Source of the DNA: Hypomesus transpacificus
Taxonomy: Eukaryota; Chordata; Actinopteri; Osmeriformes; Osmeridae
Direction: 5' to 3'
DNA length: 64,000 bases
Assembly: GCF_021917145.1 (NCBI RefSeq)
Contig: NC_061072.1
Span: forward strand, 9,449,059 to 9,513,058
Shown here piece after piece: positions 10,998 to 27,600 of this stretch (positions within the stretch are counted from its first letter, which is position 1; each line of letters starts with the position of its first letter). The notes under the pieces are model-generated. The model had not been told where the DNA came from. It ran no database searches and worked only from the letters and a program-made list of their open reading frames with translations. The position numbers and the translations under genes are program-made.

Positions 10998-13184
10998 GAG
11001 GCTAGCTCCTGCCTATTCTTTAATTTTCGCTAAATCAGTAAGAACGATTTCTGCAGACGCAAGAGATGTCCTTTTTACTTTGAGAAGATTCTGGGGATAA
11101 GAATAATAGTATTGTTGACGACTCGTCCTGCATTCGTTTTTACCCCCTTTCCTTCTTTGGTTCCTGCGTTTTCTTCTGGAAACAACTTAGAAGCGGAGGT
11201 TCTCCACTTGAGTACTGATTTTTTTTCTTGTGTAGGTGGAGAAAAAAGGAAAGTATACAGATTTGAAGGGAAGGAGATCACTTATGAAGAGCTATTTGAA
11301 AAACAACCTGCTCTGAACCCATGGCACACAACCAGTGTAGAAGAAAAGGATTATGTTATGAAGGACTGGCATCAAGTGATGTTTGAAAATCATTCATCAT
11401 TAGTCTGATCAAGGATTGATAGATCAAGCCTGTCCTTCAGAACTCTGGAATGATTGTTGAAGTTACTGAGGAGCTGAAAGGTCCTGATTGAGGAGAACAT
11501 AAGTAATGGATTTGGAAAGTTTTAAGAGTAGAAATACCAAACGATGTAAAGAAAGTCCATCTAAGAAACCATTAACACCACTACTAACCAAAGGTTGTAT
11601 GGTGCACTTCACTTAAACTCTATACACCGGTGGTTTAACACTGCAGTTATCCGGTGTGTGTTTTTAATAGGACAATGTCAACCACTTTAAGTTGGAGGTC
11701 CCTTTAGAGATTTAATCTGTCGTAGAGAGGACACTGGAACGAGAAGAAGGTGGAAGGAAAGAAAAGCGTTGTTGGGCTGGCGGTTATTCAGTCCATATGA
11801 TGGCGGAGCATGAAGAGTATAGGAGGTGGACCTAGAGGAAGGAGGCACACACTTGCATTATGAAATGTATCAGCTTCTGTAAACCTATACATAGCACTGT
11901 AATTTGTCCTTCTAAGGCTTGGCTGTATGCATTTTGCTGTGTCTCTCTGACTTCTCCTTTTGCTGCAGGTTTAAAGATGCAGCTGCTCCTGATCTACATT
12001 ATTTAAGTAGGTTATTGGTCTAGGTTCATATCAACCATTTGGAAGGTCTGCATCGAATATTGCATTGAAACAACCGTGTTTTTGCACCTGTTATAACATG
12101 GTAGGCGAAGGGAAACTCACTCTTGAGTTAGTACTGTGTGAATTCTAAGTCCTGCTGAAGAACCACCTGCAAATTACAATTCAAACCCATCACTTAAGTT
12201 CTTTGGTTTGGTTTCTTGAATTGTGACCCGTGTAAGCATAAACTAGGAGTAAGATTTTGGAAGTCTAATAATTGCAGTTAGTCTATGAAGGAGTTACTTG
12301 GTAATGTTGTCATTCTATTGATAGTTACTTAAGACAATTGACAAGATTCAGTTGATTTTAACTACTGTAAACCCTTGCTGTCAGCTATTAAAGTTAACAG
12401 TAATATGTTTTGTGTAGTTAACAAAAGTAAACCAATTTAATCAAACTGAGTGATCTGACAAGTAGAATGTTTGAAGTGAACACCTTGTTTTCAACACCTT
12501 TGTTTCCTAAGCACATATCTTGATTTCGTTTTGAGAACAAGAGTTAATGTACTGTTTTCAGGACGTCAGAAGTGCTGTTGCCTGTGTTTGTGTTGTTGTT
12601 GGGGTTAACAATTGTGTTTCAGCGCGTGCTCCAAATAAAAATGAAAAAATAAATAAAAATGGGCAACTAAATTGAAATTGTTGCTACATTTGTAAGGATG
12701 TCATTCATTAACATTGTTTTCATGGTTCTTGTCTTCAAGGCCCAAAATGCCAAGTACAATGCTGTTTTTAAAACAATGTTGTTTGTAGTTAATAACTCTT
12801 TGTTGCTGAGCATACACCTGTTTTGCCTGTTTCCAAACTTGCGTATGAGACAAATGAGGGCATTAAATTGAACAAGTCCTCTAATCTGAATTGCTTAATA
12901 TTTGACATATTCAGGCATGTTTTCCAGTGCTCAATTGGAAATATTGACTTGCATTTCAAATCGATGCAATAGCCACTATCAAGCTACTACCATCTTATTG
13001 CACTGCTTTTGTTTAATGTATTGTTTGTTCTGTAAATATTTTCATGTCATTGTGTTTGTATTTTGTGTTCTTGTCTTGATTTCTGGAGTTTGGTTGTCGT
13101 CGTCCATCCTTTCCACACTTATCCCCTTTATTTTCTTTCAATCTTTGCTGGCAATCTGGGATTGTTCTTTTACGGATTAATAAA
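10998..13184 (+). other. nfe2l1: nfe2l1 3' UTR
   Basis: About 2.2 kb of AT-rich sequence after the stop codon with no splice-supported exon. A tract with AATAAA-type hexamers near 12633-12660 may be an early poly(A) site. The last hexamer (13179-13184) precedes a GT-rich element (CTGTGACTGTGTGTC). A lysine/glutamate-rich open stretch ending at 11408 is noted under findings. Confidence 0.65.
13179..13184 (+). terminator. nfe2l1: nfe2l1 distal poly(A) signal
   Basis: AATAAA followed 20-35 bp later by a TGTGACTGTGTGTC downstream element. The gene converges on cbx1, whose own signal lies about 140 bp further on the opposite strand. Confidence 0.7.
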
Positions 13185-13325
13185 GTGTCTTTATTTTCAC
13201 CTGTGACTGTGTGTCATTGGTTCCATTCATTGTAGTATGCATTTGCTTGCTACCCATGTTGATTCATTAACAATTATACATTCTTGTTTTAAAAAAAGTG
13301 TGACAATAGTTGTAACAAAAGGTGG

Positions 13326-13331
13326 TTTATT
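13326..13331 (-). terminator. cbx1: cbx1 poly(A) signal
   Basis: TTTATT on the plus strand (AATAAA on the minus strand), 560 bp beyond the cbx1 stop codon. The two convergent genes appear to end within about 150 bp of each other. Confidence 0.6.
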
Positions 13332-13891
13332 TTCCGGAAACAGACGAGAAAGAGCTGTTCATTAAAATGTGAATTCAAATGATAAAAATAAGAAATGAAC
13401 AGTAAAAGTATACGATTAAGAAATGTCATAAGTATCCACTATTATAAATCTCAAGATGAGCAAATGAAAAGTGCTTTGCAACAGCTTCAAAACAATACGG
13501 TTAGAAACAAAGTGACACTGCTGTCTTGTTTGTAAAACCATACCTGGTAACATCTCCACAATACAATGTCATAGCAGAAAAGGCTTTATCAAGTGGTTTG
13601 CGAAAGTAATTTTGGGAGTTTCCAAATAAACCTTCATTGGAGAATTACAAATGTAACTCTGAATCTGGCATTTCTCTGGGTTGGGTCACCTCAAGCATAT
13701 ACCCTTAGTGTATGTATATACTCATTTTTATAATATCCAGATAAGAGTTGTACGTAGTGGGTGGTGTTTGAGACAGAGTAAAAATGTTGTCTTCTGTCCC
13801 AGTCCTTATATCTACAGCTCACCTCCTCCTGCCCAGTCTGCTACCTCATAAGTATGCAACATCAACACATCACTTCTTCAAACTACTTTTT

Positions 13892-19072
<5,181 letters not shown>

Positions 19073-19102
19073 ATGTGTCCTGTGCAACGTGGGAAATTAT
19101 AG
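19073..19102 (+). CDS. 9-codon upstream ORF in snx11 5' UTR
   Basis: After an acceptor-like TTTCATTTAAG, the sequence reads ATG TGT CCT GTG CAA CGT GGG AAA TTA TAG. This minimal ORF ends one base before the snx11 start codon at 19104. If the exon begins at about 19073, ribosomes meet this ATG first. It may dampen or reinitiate translation of snx11. The peptide itself looks meaningless. Confidence 0.4.
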   Translation: MCPVQRGKL

Positions 19103-19103
19103 G

Positions 19104-22100
19104 ATGATTAGGAGTTACGAAGAAGATGTGAGTTCCCTTCCTCGGCTATTTGTTTATTCTAATACAAAGAAATATATTTATAATATATTAGCCTAACAGA
19201 TCTTCAAGATACCTAAAAGTTAGCTCACGGTGTCAGCTTGGATGTTCTAGTGAGTGTATATAAATGGACAGCAAATATACGAACTGAATTAAGTAACAAC
19301 AATGTTAGAGAGAAAAAAGGATTAAAGCCAAAAGGAATAATATGACTGCGTATGCCTTCTTAACCTCCCGGCTCAGTGTACTGATGTGGTTCTTTAGTAA
19401 TGTTTTTTTTGTCGGCAGGAGTTTATTGCAGTGCGGGTCCAAGACCCTCGCGTCCAGAATCAAGGCTCTTGGAATTCGTATGTGGACTTCAAGATATTCC
19501 TCCATGTGAGTATTCTACCTTACATTGTGAGCTGCTGTACAATAAGTCTGTTGTTTAAATAATAATAACAATATATGTATGGGATGCATTATGAAAGGGC
19601 CTCTTCCTTGTACTGTCAGCCTATACATTAGACCTAAACCTAATCTTGTTGTTGTGACAAATGCTGTCACGCAGTTACCATGGGTCATATGTTTTCAGTT
19701 TTGGAGGGTGTAATCCTGTTGTGTTGAGTCAGAGGACGTATGGTTTAAAATGCTGTGTCGACACAAAGGCTAGAACTTTGCTATTTATGCTTGTGCGTCT
19801 GGAAATCCTTAACCATCTTGTGACCGTTGTTCATCATGCATATTTGATGCTCCAGTCTATCCCCCATGAGGTCTGACTCATTGCACTGGTATGTTTGTCT
19901 GAACAAACATGTCTAAACTTGAAAATAGTTTCAATTACTACTTCCTTAAAAAAAAACAAAGAGTAGTTAAGAGTTGTTATAACCCAACAGGTTGTGCAGC
20001 AGGTTGTGCACCAGCAGGTAACATTATTGATTTTACTTGAAAACTATCAGCCATTCTGGAACTGAATTGTATCACTGGGAAACTGATTATTGCTCTACGA
20101 TGGCATTTTAAAAGCAAGGTGTGGCCTGTTCTGTTTTCACCCACCATGAAACCACAGATTGTAAAACGCTGAACAGTGGTCATTCTGGTTGTCTTTGTGC
20201 ACTTAGCCATGAATCACTTAGGTTAGCATAGGCCTAAGTATAGAAAAAAAGTTGGGAATGAGTCAGCACAATCGCATGCTTGCTCACACTGGCTTTTGAT
20301 TGATTGAATTCTATTGAGAGAAAAACAGCCATGAAAGGCATCCATAAATGTTTCTGTTTGTTTTGTAGTGCGTCTTCATGGCAGGCATTGGCTGATTATT
20401 ATTGGGTGTTTTCTGTCTGAATCAAGATGAAGCATCATCTCGTAATAGGATGTTTCCCCCCTTTCCTTCCTCACAGACCAACAGCAAGGCCTTCACCGCC
20501 AAGACGTCGTGCGTGCGCAGGCGTTACAGCGAGTTTGTCTGGCTCAAAAAGAAGATGCAAAAGAACTGTGGCTTGGTGTACGTCTTAGTGTCATCCTAAC
20601 TGTAAAGCTCAATTCAGAACAGCATTGCCAATATAATAATAAAGTGTAGTGTTAAATAATTAGATTCTCTGTCCCTTTCTGTCTCACAGGCAGGTCCCAG
20701 ACCTACCCAGCAAATCCTATTTCTCCTTCATAAATGAGGACTTCTTAGAGAAGAGGAGACAAGGCTTGCAGTCCTTCCTGGACAAGTTAGTTTATCATTT
20801 AAAGTCAATGGCACAGTGTGCATGTTTGGGCATATTCTTATCGCTACACCAGAGAACATTGAGGTTGATCAAAACCAACTTTGTAATGCTCTGTACACTG
20901 ATTACACTTAACAATCTTTCCGGCAAGAGCTCCAGCACAATCTACTATTGACTTTTGCATTGATTGTGTGCGTGTGTTTTATTTTGCAGAGTACTGCACA
21001 TGACAGTGTGCCTGTCAGACAGCCAGCTTCATCTGTTCCTGCAGACCCAGCTGCCAATAGGCCACATTCAGGACTGTGTGCAGGGCCACACTCCCTACAC
21101 TGTGACTGATGCCATCCTCACCTATGCATCGTCCAATCAAGGCTGGGCCCAGGAGGAGGATGTGATCCCAGAGAGGACTTCGACCCCTGTGCCTTACGAG
21201 TCCATGGAGAGGTAAGATTAGATTCCTGACCTGACCCTTTTACGACTCTTCCCTACTCTACGTTAGGCGTAGAGTCATAGGGGCCTTTTAAACATTTGGG
21301 ACAATAACAAACTAAAGGTTAAATCAAAACCATTTCTTTGTCAGTTTGTCAAGTGTTTTTTCATGGGTGTCTCTTTCCTCTTCCAAAGTCCTGCTCCTCA
21401 CCTGCCGACCTTGCCCAGTGAAGTGCTCCCCAACCCTGTGTCGCTGACGTCCCCTGACCCAGAGGGTGTTCACACCGACGAGTCCATCGGTGTTCTCCAT
21501 GACACAGACACTGGGCTGTTACAGAGCACCTCGCCTTCCTTAATCGCCCTCCAGGAGGACAGCCGCCTGGAGATGCACTGCCCAGTGGAGGTCACCCCTG
21601 CTGGGGACCACCAGGAGGACTGTCGACGGCAAACATCTGTTGAAGTACACTGTTTAGAAGGTGTTGAGGAGGAGTGTCTGGTGGTTGTGGAGAAAGTGCT
21701 TAAGGGAGAACACTTTGAAGAGAGGATTCCACACACACACAGTACCTGTGAGCCGGTCTGCCATCAGGTGGAATGTCCAGGGCAGACTCTTGAGACGGCA
21801 GTTGGAGAGCAAGCCCGCCATGTGACGTGTACTCAGGTAGATGACACACTCCAGGAGCCCAGCTCAGGAGAAGACGCCCACGAACCCGGGCAACAGGACG
21901 ACGGCGGGGAACACCTTCACGAGGCAGATCCCCACACAGAGACCCATCACGAGGAAGACCACCACGTGGAGACTGCCTTAGAGCCCCAGAATGGTCAGAA
22001 GGCAACCCAAGAGAACAACATTGTAGAGGTTGATGTTGATGAGGCCGACAGCGACGAAGAGATAGAACTCCTTCAGGAGTCGGACCTCGATAGGCAGAGT

Positions 22101-22661
22101 CAAAGAGAGACATCATCTGAGGAGAGTAGTGTTGGGGATATGATGATTGGTGATGCCAACCATGTGGAGCTGAGCATTGGGACTAATGGGTTCCAGGAAA
22201 CAGAACCAGAGGATGAGCACAGACAGCACAGCACAGACAGCACAGATGTGGTGTATCGCAGCACAGACTTTAGAGAGAAAGCTACTGACGATCCCCCACA
22301 GCAGGACAGCTCTGACGAAGCTAACAGTGTTCAGGAAGAGATTGTTTGTGTCAAGGCTACAGAGGAGGAAGAAATCTCCTATATGACCAACAGTTATCCA
22401 GCTCAAACCCTGGAGCAGTTGCCCATAGGGATGGTAGAAGTTGTGGAGGAGACCCACACCTTGGAAGTCCAAGAGAATAATCATCTTGAGTCATCCGACA
22501 ACCATTCCACAGAGGAGGTCATTTTGTTGACTACGGAGCCAGATAGTGAAGTCACATTGAAAAGTCATGAGAGGGAAGTGTATGACTCTGCAGCTGATGC
22601 TAACCTGACTGTGAACCAGGACAAAGAGCTTGAGCTATCTCTGCACACTCACTCAGACTGA
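19104..22661 (+). CDS. snx11: Sorting nexin 11 with extended acidic C-terminal tail
   Basis: Coding exons 19104-19127, 19419-19505, 20477-20577, 20690-20785, 20990-21211 and 21389-22661; all phases fit and give 600 aa. The first exon encodes MIRSYEED. The PX domain (about 9-130) follows with [20 protein letters not shown], the basic [12 protein letters not shown] phosphoinositide pocket and EKRRQGLQ, then the extended-PX helices ending [11 protein letters not shown]. Human SNX11 has 270 aa; here the last exon alone adds about 424 residues of Glu/Asp/His-rich, probably disordered sequence. Known role: binds PtdIns3P on endosomes and sorts cargo such as TRPV3. The 3' UTR carries a MITE-like element. 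Orthology is firm for the PX half; the function of the tail is unknown. Confidence 0.93.
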
Positions 22662-22829
22662 ACAATGGACAGTGGCATAGCTCTGCCAAAGACACCTTTA
22701 CTCTGCCTTTCAGATTCCTGTTCTCCTAGGTCTTTACCAAAAGCTCTCTAACCTCCACAACTGTGCAGCATAGGGTGTGGGCAGTGCTAGTTTACAGAGG
22801 TTTGGCTTTTGTGTTTGTCATTTTAAAAC

Positions 22830-22995
22830 AGGGCTGTTCGACCCCATTCCTTGAGAGCTACCTCCCTGTAGGTTTTCACTTCATCCCCAGTTGTAACAAA
22901 CATGATTCTGCTTCGCAGCCAGCTAATTATCCTAACACGATGTACTGGATTAGGGTTGGAATGGCAACCTACAGCTCTCCAGGATCTACTGCCTC
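22830..22995. mobile_element. MITE-like inverted-repeat element in snx11 3' UTR
   Basis: The left end (CCTTGAGAGCT...CTGTAGGTT, about 22849-22873) is matched in reverse complement by the right end (AACCTACAGCTCTCCAGG, about 22967-22984). The interior (CAGCCAGCTAATTAT, GGATTAGGGTTGGA) has the wording of a very common teleost non-autonomous element. No coding capacity is present. Confidence 0.6.
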
Positions 22996-24037
22996 AACTA
23001 TTGAAACAACTGAGGAAGTGAGTCAATTCAACACTACAGGTTGTTGTGCCTAAACATGTAACCCATATCCTGGTCAATGATTCATCGGGAAAGTGCCTGA
23101 AACTTGACGTTGGCATCTAGGAACCTGGTGCATGATTAAGTACTGTGTTTGTGGAGTTTCAGATGGAAGATACACTCCTGAATGTTCCACTCATAGTTAG
23201 AATCAAAAAGGGGCATTCTGACAAACATTAGCTTTATTAGCTTCTTGGCTTTGTCATAAATGAAGTGCTTAAGGACTCCTTAGTTTTCCATCATGTTGAT
23301 ACATGCCAATGACCAGTTAAGCTTAATGTGGCATAGACACTAACTCATTGTGGAGGGTGACGTATTGGTGTAATAGCCCTGTCACCGTCTCACATCACAC
23401 CTGGATGTTTGGGCTTTTAGCCTCTTCATAGGTACACTGAGAAACACACACCAACATCTCTGTGTTGGTGGGCTTATTTGGAGTGGGCCGTAAATCACGT
23501 TTTTATTTAGCCATACTGCTGCCTGGTTATTTAATTTTATTTAATGATTTTGAAAGGGACCCGGAGTCTTTTTATTTGTAATTTTACCACATAGAATTTT
23601 ACATAGAATTTTGCTTTAGTATCGCTTTCATGCTGATTCTTGTAGGGCTTTTCCATCAATCTGATGTACTGCTTCTCTGTTGCATGTCCCATGGATGTGA
23701 AAATGTGTGTTGAACTACTAAAGGAAGCACAGGTGTGCAGGTTTCACTGATGTTACCTTAAGACCACACAGCTTGGTAATACATGGTGGTAGTACATGGT
23801 GGTTCCTGTGTTTACAGCTACTTCTGTAAAGCAGTAAAACTCAGTTCTGCATTTTGACCTGTCAATATTTTATTGCAGTTTTAATTTATGTGCATGAAAA
23901 CAAAATGACAGTTTATACATTTCATTGTAATGTCAACTATGGGATGTTCAAGGGCAAGAATAAGACGTTGAAGATTTGTTTGAACAGAAGTACTAAAAGG
24001 ACAGTATGTTACATTGATATACTATCGACTCGTTAGA

Positions 24038-24043
24038 AATAAA
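24038..24043 (+). terminator. snx11: snx11 poly(A) signal
   Basis: An AATAAA hexamer 1.38 kb after the snx11 stop codon; skap1 converges from the other side. Confidence 0.55.
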
Positions 24044-24398
24044 TGGAGTTTACAACCCATTAGACTTGTACTTTTCGTCTCTACCTTTTATAGATTACAA
24101 TTATAGACACATTCACTCTATTATTTTGTCGTAGACTGTCAAACATAATTATGAACAGAACTTATAAATAGGATAGTGACAAGTCTGACACCTTGTGGTT
24201 CATATGAAAAATTATAACAGGTGGTTGCACAGGCATTGTTTTCCCATAGTAAACTATACATTAGTTATACATTTACCGACACTGTAAACAGGAATCCAAA
24301 ACATTTGCAGTTTATCATGCCTGGTTGTTCAGATGAAGCTCCAACTTATTTGTGCGTAACAGCAACTCTGAAAGAAAGAAAAAAAAACATACTGCTGT

Positions 24399-24404
24399 TT
24401 TATT
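24399..24404 (-). terminator. skap1: skap1 candidate poly(A) signal
   Basis: TTTATT on the plus strand is AATAAA on the minus strand, about 280 bp after the skap1 stop codon. It would give a short 3' UTR and leave about 350 bp to the snx11 signal. Confidence 0.5.
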
Positions 24405-24679
24405 TGAAGACTATTATATTTAGGAATTACTTTCCAATAGCCTGCTGTGACAATGAGGTATACAAGTACCAAATGTCATGCCAGTTTACCAAGAAATCTT
24501 TTTGTCATTTGTTTAATGCAGTACTCATTCTGACCAGCAGGTGTCATCAATTGTCAGTCAACCACTTATGAATATTGCTTCTAACAAGTGCCCAGCGAAC
24601 TGTTAGTTCACCGAAAGACTAAATGGTTAAAAGGCTTCATAAGAGTGATCATTCTAGGGTGTTTAGAACCTGCGGAACC

Positions 24680-27600
24680 TCAAAGGATGTACGCTGGGAG
24701 AAGGAAGTCTTTGGGGACGATACCAACGGTGCCGTTTATCTCTCCAACCCACCAGCCATGGATGTTGTACTCCTGAAACACACAGAGAGCAACCGTCAAG
24801 ATGGCTTTCCTGTCCATTGTCTCATACATACAGAAGATTGAGTCCAAGCACAACCTTTGCGTATGTTAATGACGCAGTTGCCATTGGCTCAGTCGCAGTG
24901 CCTCCTAAACGACAAAGGACACCCTGTTTCAAGTGTCCTGTGTGTCCTCTGTGATTTAGACTTGGAGCGGCCAAAATAATTTGATCACAACAGTTGGGCT
25001 CCAGCTGGGTCGATATGTGGCCAAAGATCAGGGGGGCGTTAGGGCTGGGAGTACCAGATGAGCAGAGGCACCTGCCCACATGCATTTAGACCTTGACGGA
25101 GTGGAGAACCAGGCCACTCATCTCTTCCCTGTTCTAAGGCTGATGGAGAACCTGCATGTGGACATTCAATCTCTCGGCTGTGTATCAGGAGGTCGGAGGA
25201 CGGAACAAGCACACACACACAAGCAGGGTTATTCTGTACAAAAAAAAAGAGAAGGCATGTAGGTATGGCCGTTTCACTTGTTCGAAACATTATAAACATA
25301 AAGCTTGAAAATGGCGTTCTTTAATGCAAAGGCGTCCATGGTTAACCCTGATCAAAAGCAGAGCTGACTGGCTGGGTTTGTAGCAAGCCTCCCCAGCTGC
25401 CTGCGCCTCTCTGGGTATGATGAATGAACCGTCTTCCGTGGTTCGTCCTCTCATACAGACCTCTGACACACCATTCCAGCCGGAGGAATGAGAACCAGAC
25501 CTGCTCTTAATGAGGGGTGACTGGACAGGGAGGATGAATGGGCCGATTAGACCGATGGCCCACGTCTGAAGTGTTCTCAGAGCACGTATAGTTAGCCATG
25601 ATAAGCAGATCATCCATCCAGCACTGTAAAACAGACTACATCACCGTACCCTCTCTCAACCCAACACAGAGCTCTGGGGACTGAACAGATCCTGAACGTA
25701 TGGACACAATCACCACATACAGGTGGGAAGTTAAAATGGGGAAACGTTCCCTTGCTTGCACCTTGAGTTGAAGACGGAACAAAAAAGCTTTGTAACCAAG
25801 ATACCGTTCTTGTATTAATCTAAAAACGCGAGCAGAGGAAGAGAGAAACAGATGGAGAAGGGTTGTATCAAAGAGAGGGAGTGCAACGCTTTCTCTCCCT
25901 TGGGTGGGGAGGGAGGGGGGATTGCAACCGAATTCTTCAAGCCTAAGTGACAGAAAGTTTTATTTATCTAAATAGCCCATCTGTGCGGGGAGTCTCAGGT
26001 TCTCATTGAGAAAGGTCTTCCTGATAATCAGAGCCGCCATTTTAATACAACTGCTACATCATGGAGGATGCGAATGGGAGAGGCAGCCTGTCAAGCGTGC
26101 AGAGTCTATCTTCTCTGTACTTAATATGGGTTCATCCAGAGTACACCTGCTGTAAGCGGGGTTGCCATAGAGGCTGAAGGTATTCAAACAAGACAAATGC
26201 CCAACTCACTACCTTTCCTTTGAATAAGTATACTGTACATGTGCCAGTTTGATAGTTGTATAATTCATAAATTATCAAAATATCTTCTATAATAGTCAAA
26301 TTAAGAAAAACCCTGAGTAAATAATAGTACTTTATAAATAAAGTAGAGGAGACAAATGGCAACCCCCCCCTCCACCTGCCACACACACACACAAAACATC
26401 ACTGCTCTCCAGTTGAAGCACAGTGTGCCCTGGATGCAGAGGTTCAGGGCTGTGGGCGTGGCCTGGGCCCTGGATGCAGAGGTTCAGGGCACTGGGCGTG
26501 GCCTGGGCCCTGGATGCAGAGGTTCAGGGCACTGGGCGTGGCCTGGGCCCTGGATGCAGAGGTTCAGGGCACTGGGCGTGGCCTGGGTCCTGGATGCAGA
26601 GGTTCAGGGCACTGGGCGTGGCCTGGGTCCTGGATGCAGAGGTTCAGGGCACTGGGCGTGGCCTGGGTCCTGGATGCAGAGGTTCAGGGCACTGGGCGTG
26701 GCCTGGGCCCTGGATACAGAGGTTCAGGGCACTGGGCATGGCCTGCATGCAGCTGGGCCACATGGTACGCTGCATTGTGAGTGAGGGTGCACGGTGGGGA
26801 GTACAGCGCCGTGTTGTGGCGGCGTGCTGACTCGTTGACCTCCCCATGACTCCTCCGCCGAGGGGGTGTGGGCGGGGCTGGCACCAGGAGAGCGAGCCAG
26901 AGCGAGTTGCCATGACAACACCTGCAGTGTACCGGCGCTATCGTTTATTTACCACTCAGGGGGCTGGCTAATGGTGTCATCCTGATAGGACCATTGCTCA
27001 TGTTCGACTGGAGGACAGACTGACAGCTAACGATGCCTGAAGAGAGAGAGATGGTAGGCTGGACTGACTCCTGCGGAGAACAGGTACAGGTGTAGGGCCA
27101 CATCGGGTCCCATGCCAGGACAAAGGTCCCCTTTTTTACTTGCACTCTTTCTTTTCTAAGTATACCCCTTTGTACGCCCAACACACACAGACACATACAG
27201 AGATGCATCCAAACCAGGAGGAGTGCTAATAAGCCTGACACATGAGGCATCTTCCCTTGGCCACCAGCTGACTGAGGCAGGCCTTGGGCGTGATGGAGCA
27301 CAGGAAGTCTCTCATTGCCCTGCCGCTGAACCCACCGCCTGGGTCTCCCTCCCTCCCACCCCCACTCCTTCCCTCCACCACACCCCCTTCCCCTCCCTCC
27401 CACCCCCACTCCTTCCCTCCACCACACCCCCTTCCCTTCCCTCCCACCCCCACTCCTTCCCTCCACCACACCCCCTTCCCCTCCCCTCCAACCCCACTCC
27501 TTCCCTCCACCACACCCCCTTCCCCTCCCTCCCACCCCCACTCCTTCCCTCCACCACACCCCCTTCCCCTCCCTCCCACCCCCACTCCTTCCCTCCACCA

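Larger units (their letters stand above)
22662..24043 (+). other. snx11: snx11 3' UTR
   Basis: About 1.4 kb after the snx11 stop without further coding signal, ending with AATAAA at 24038-24043. It includes the inverted-repeat element at 22830-22995 and otherwise unique AT-rich sequence. Confidence 0.6.

Noticed and set aside
26356-26830. Repeat-protein-like frames ([10 protein letters not shown] type) and a possible CRISPR-like array
   Set aside because: The 40-bp minisatellite is open in several frames by lack of stops, has no spacers and lies in a skap1 intron.
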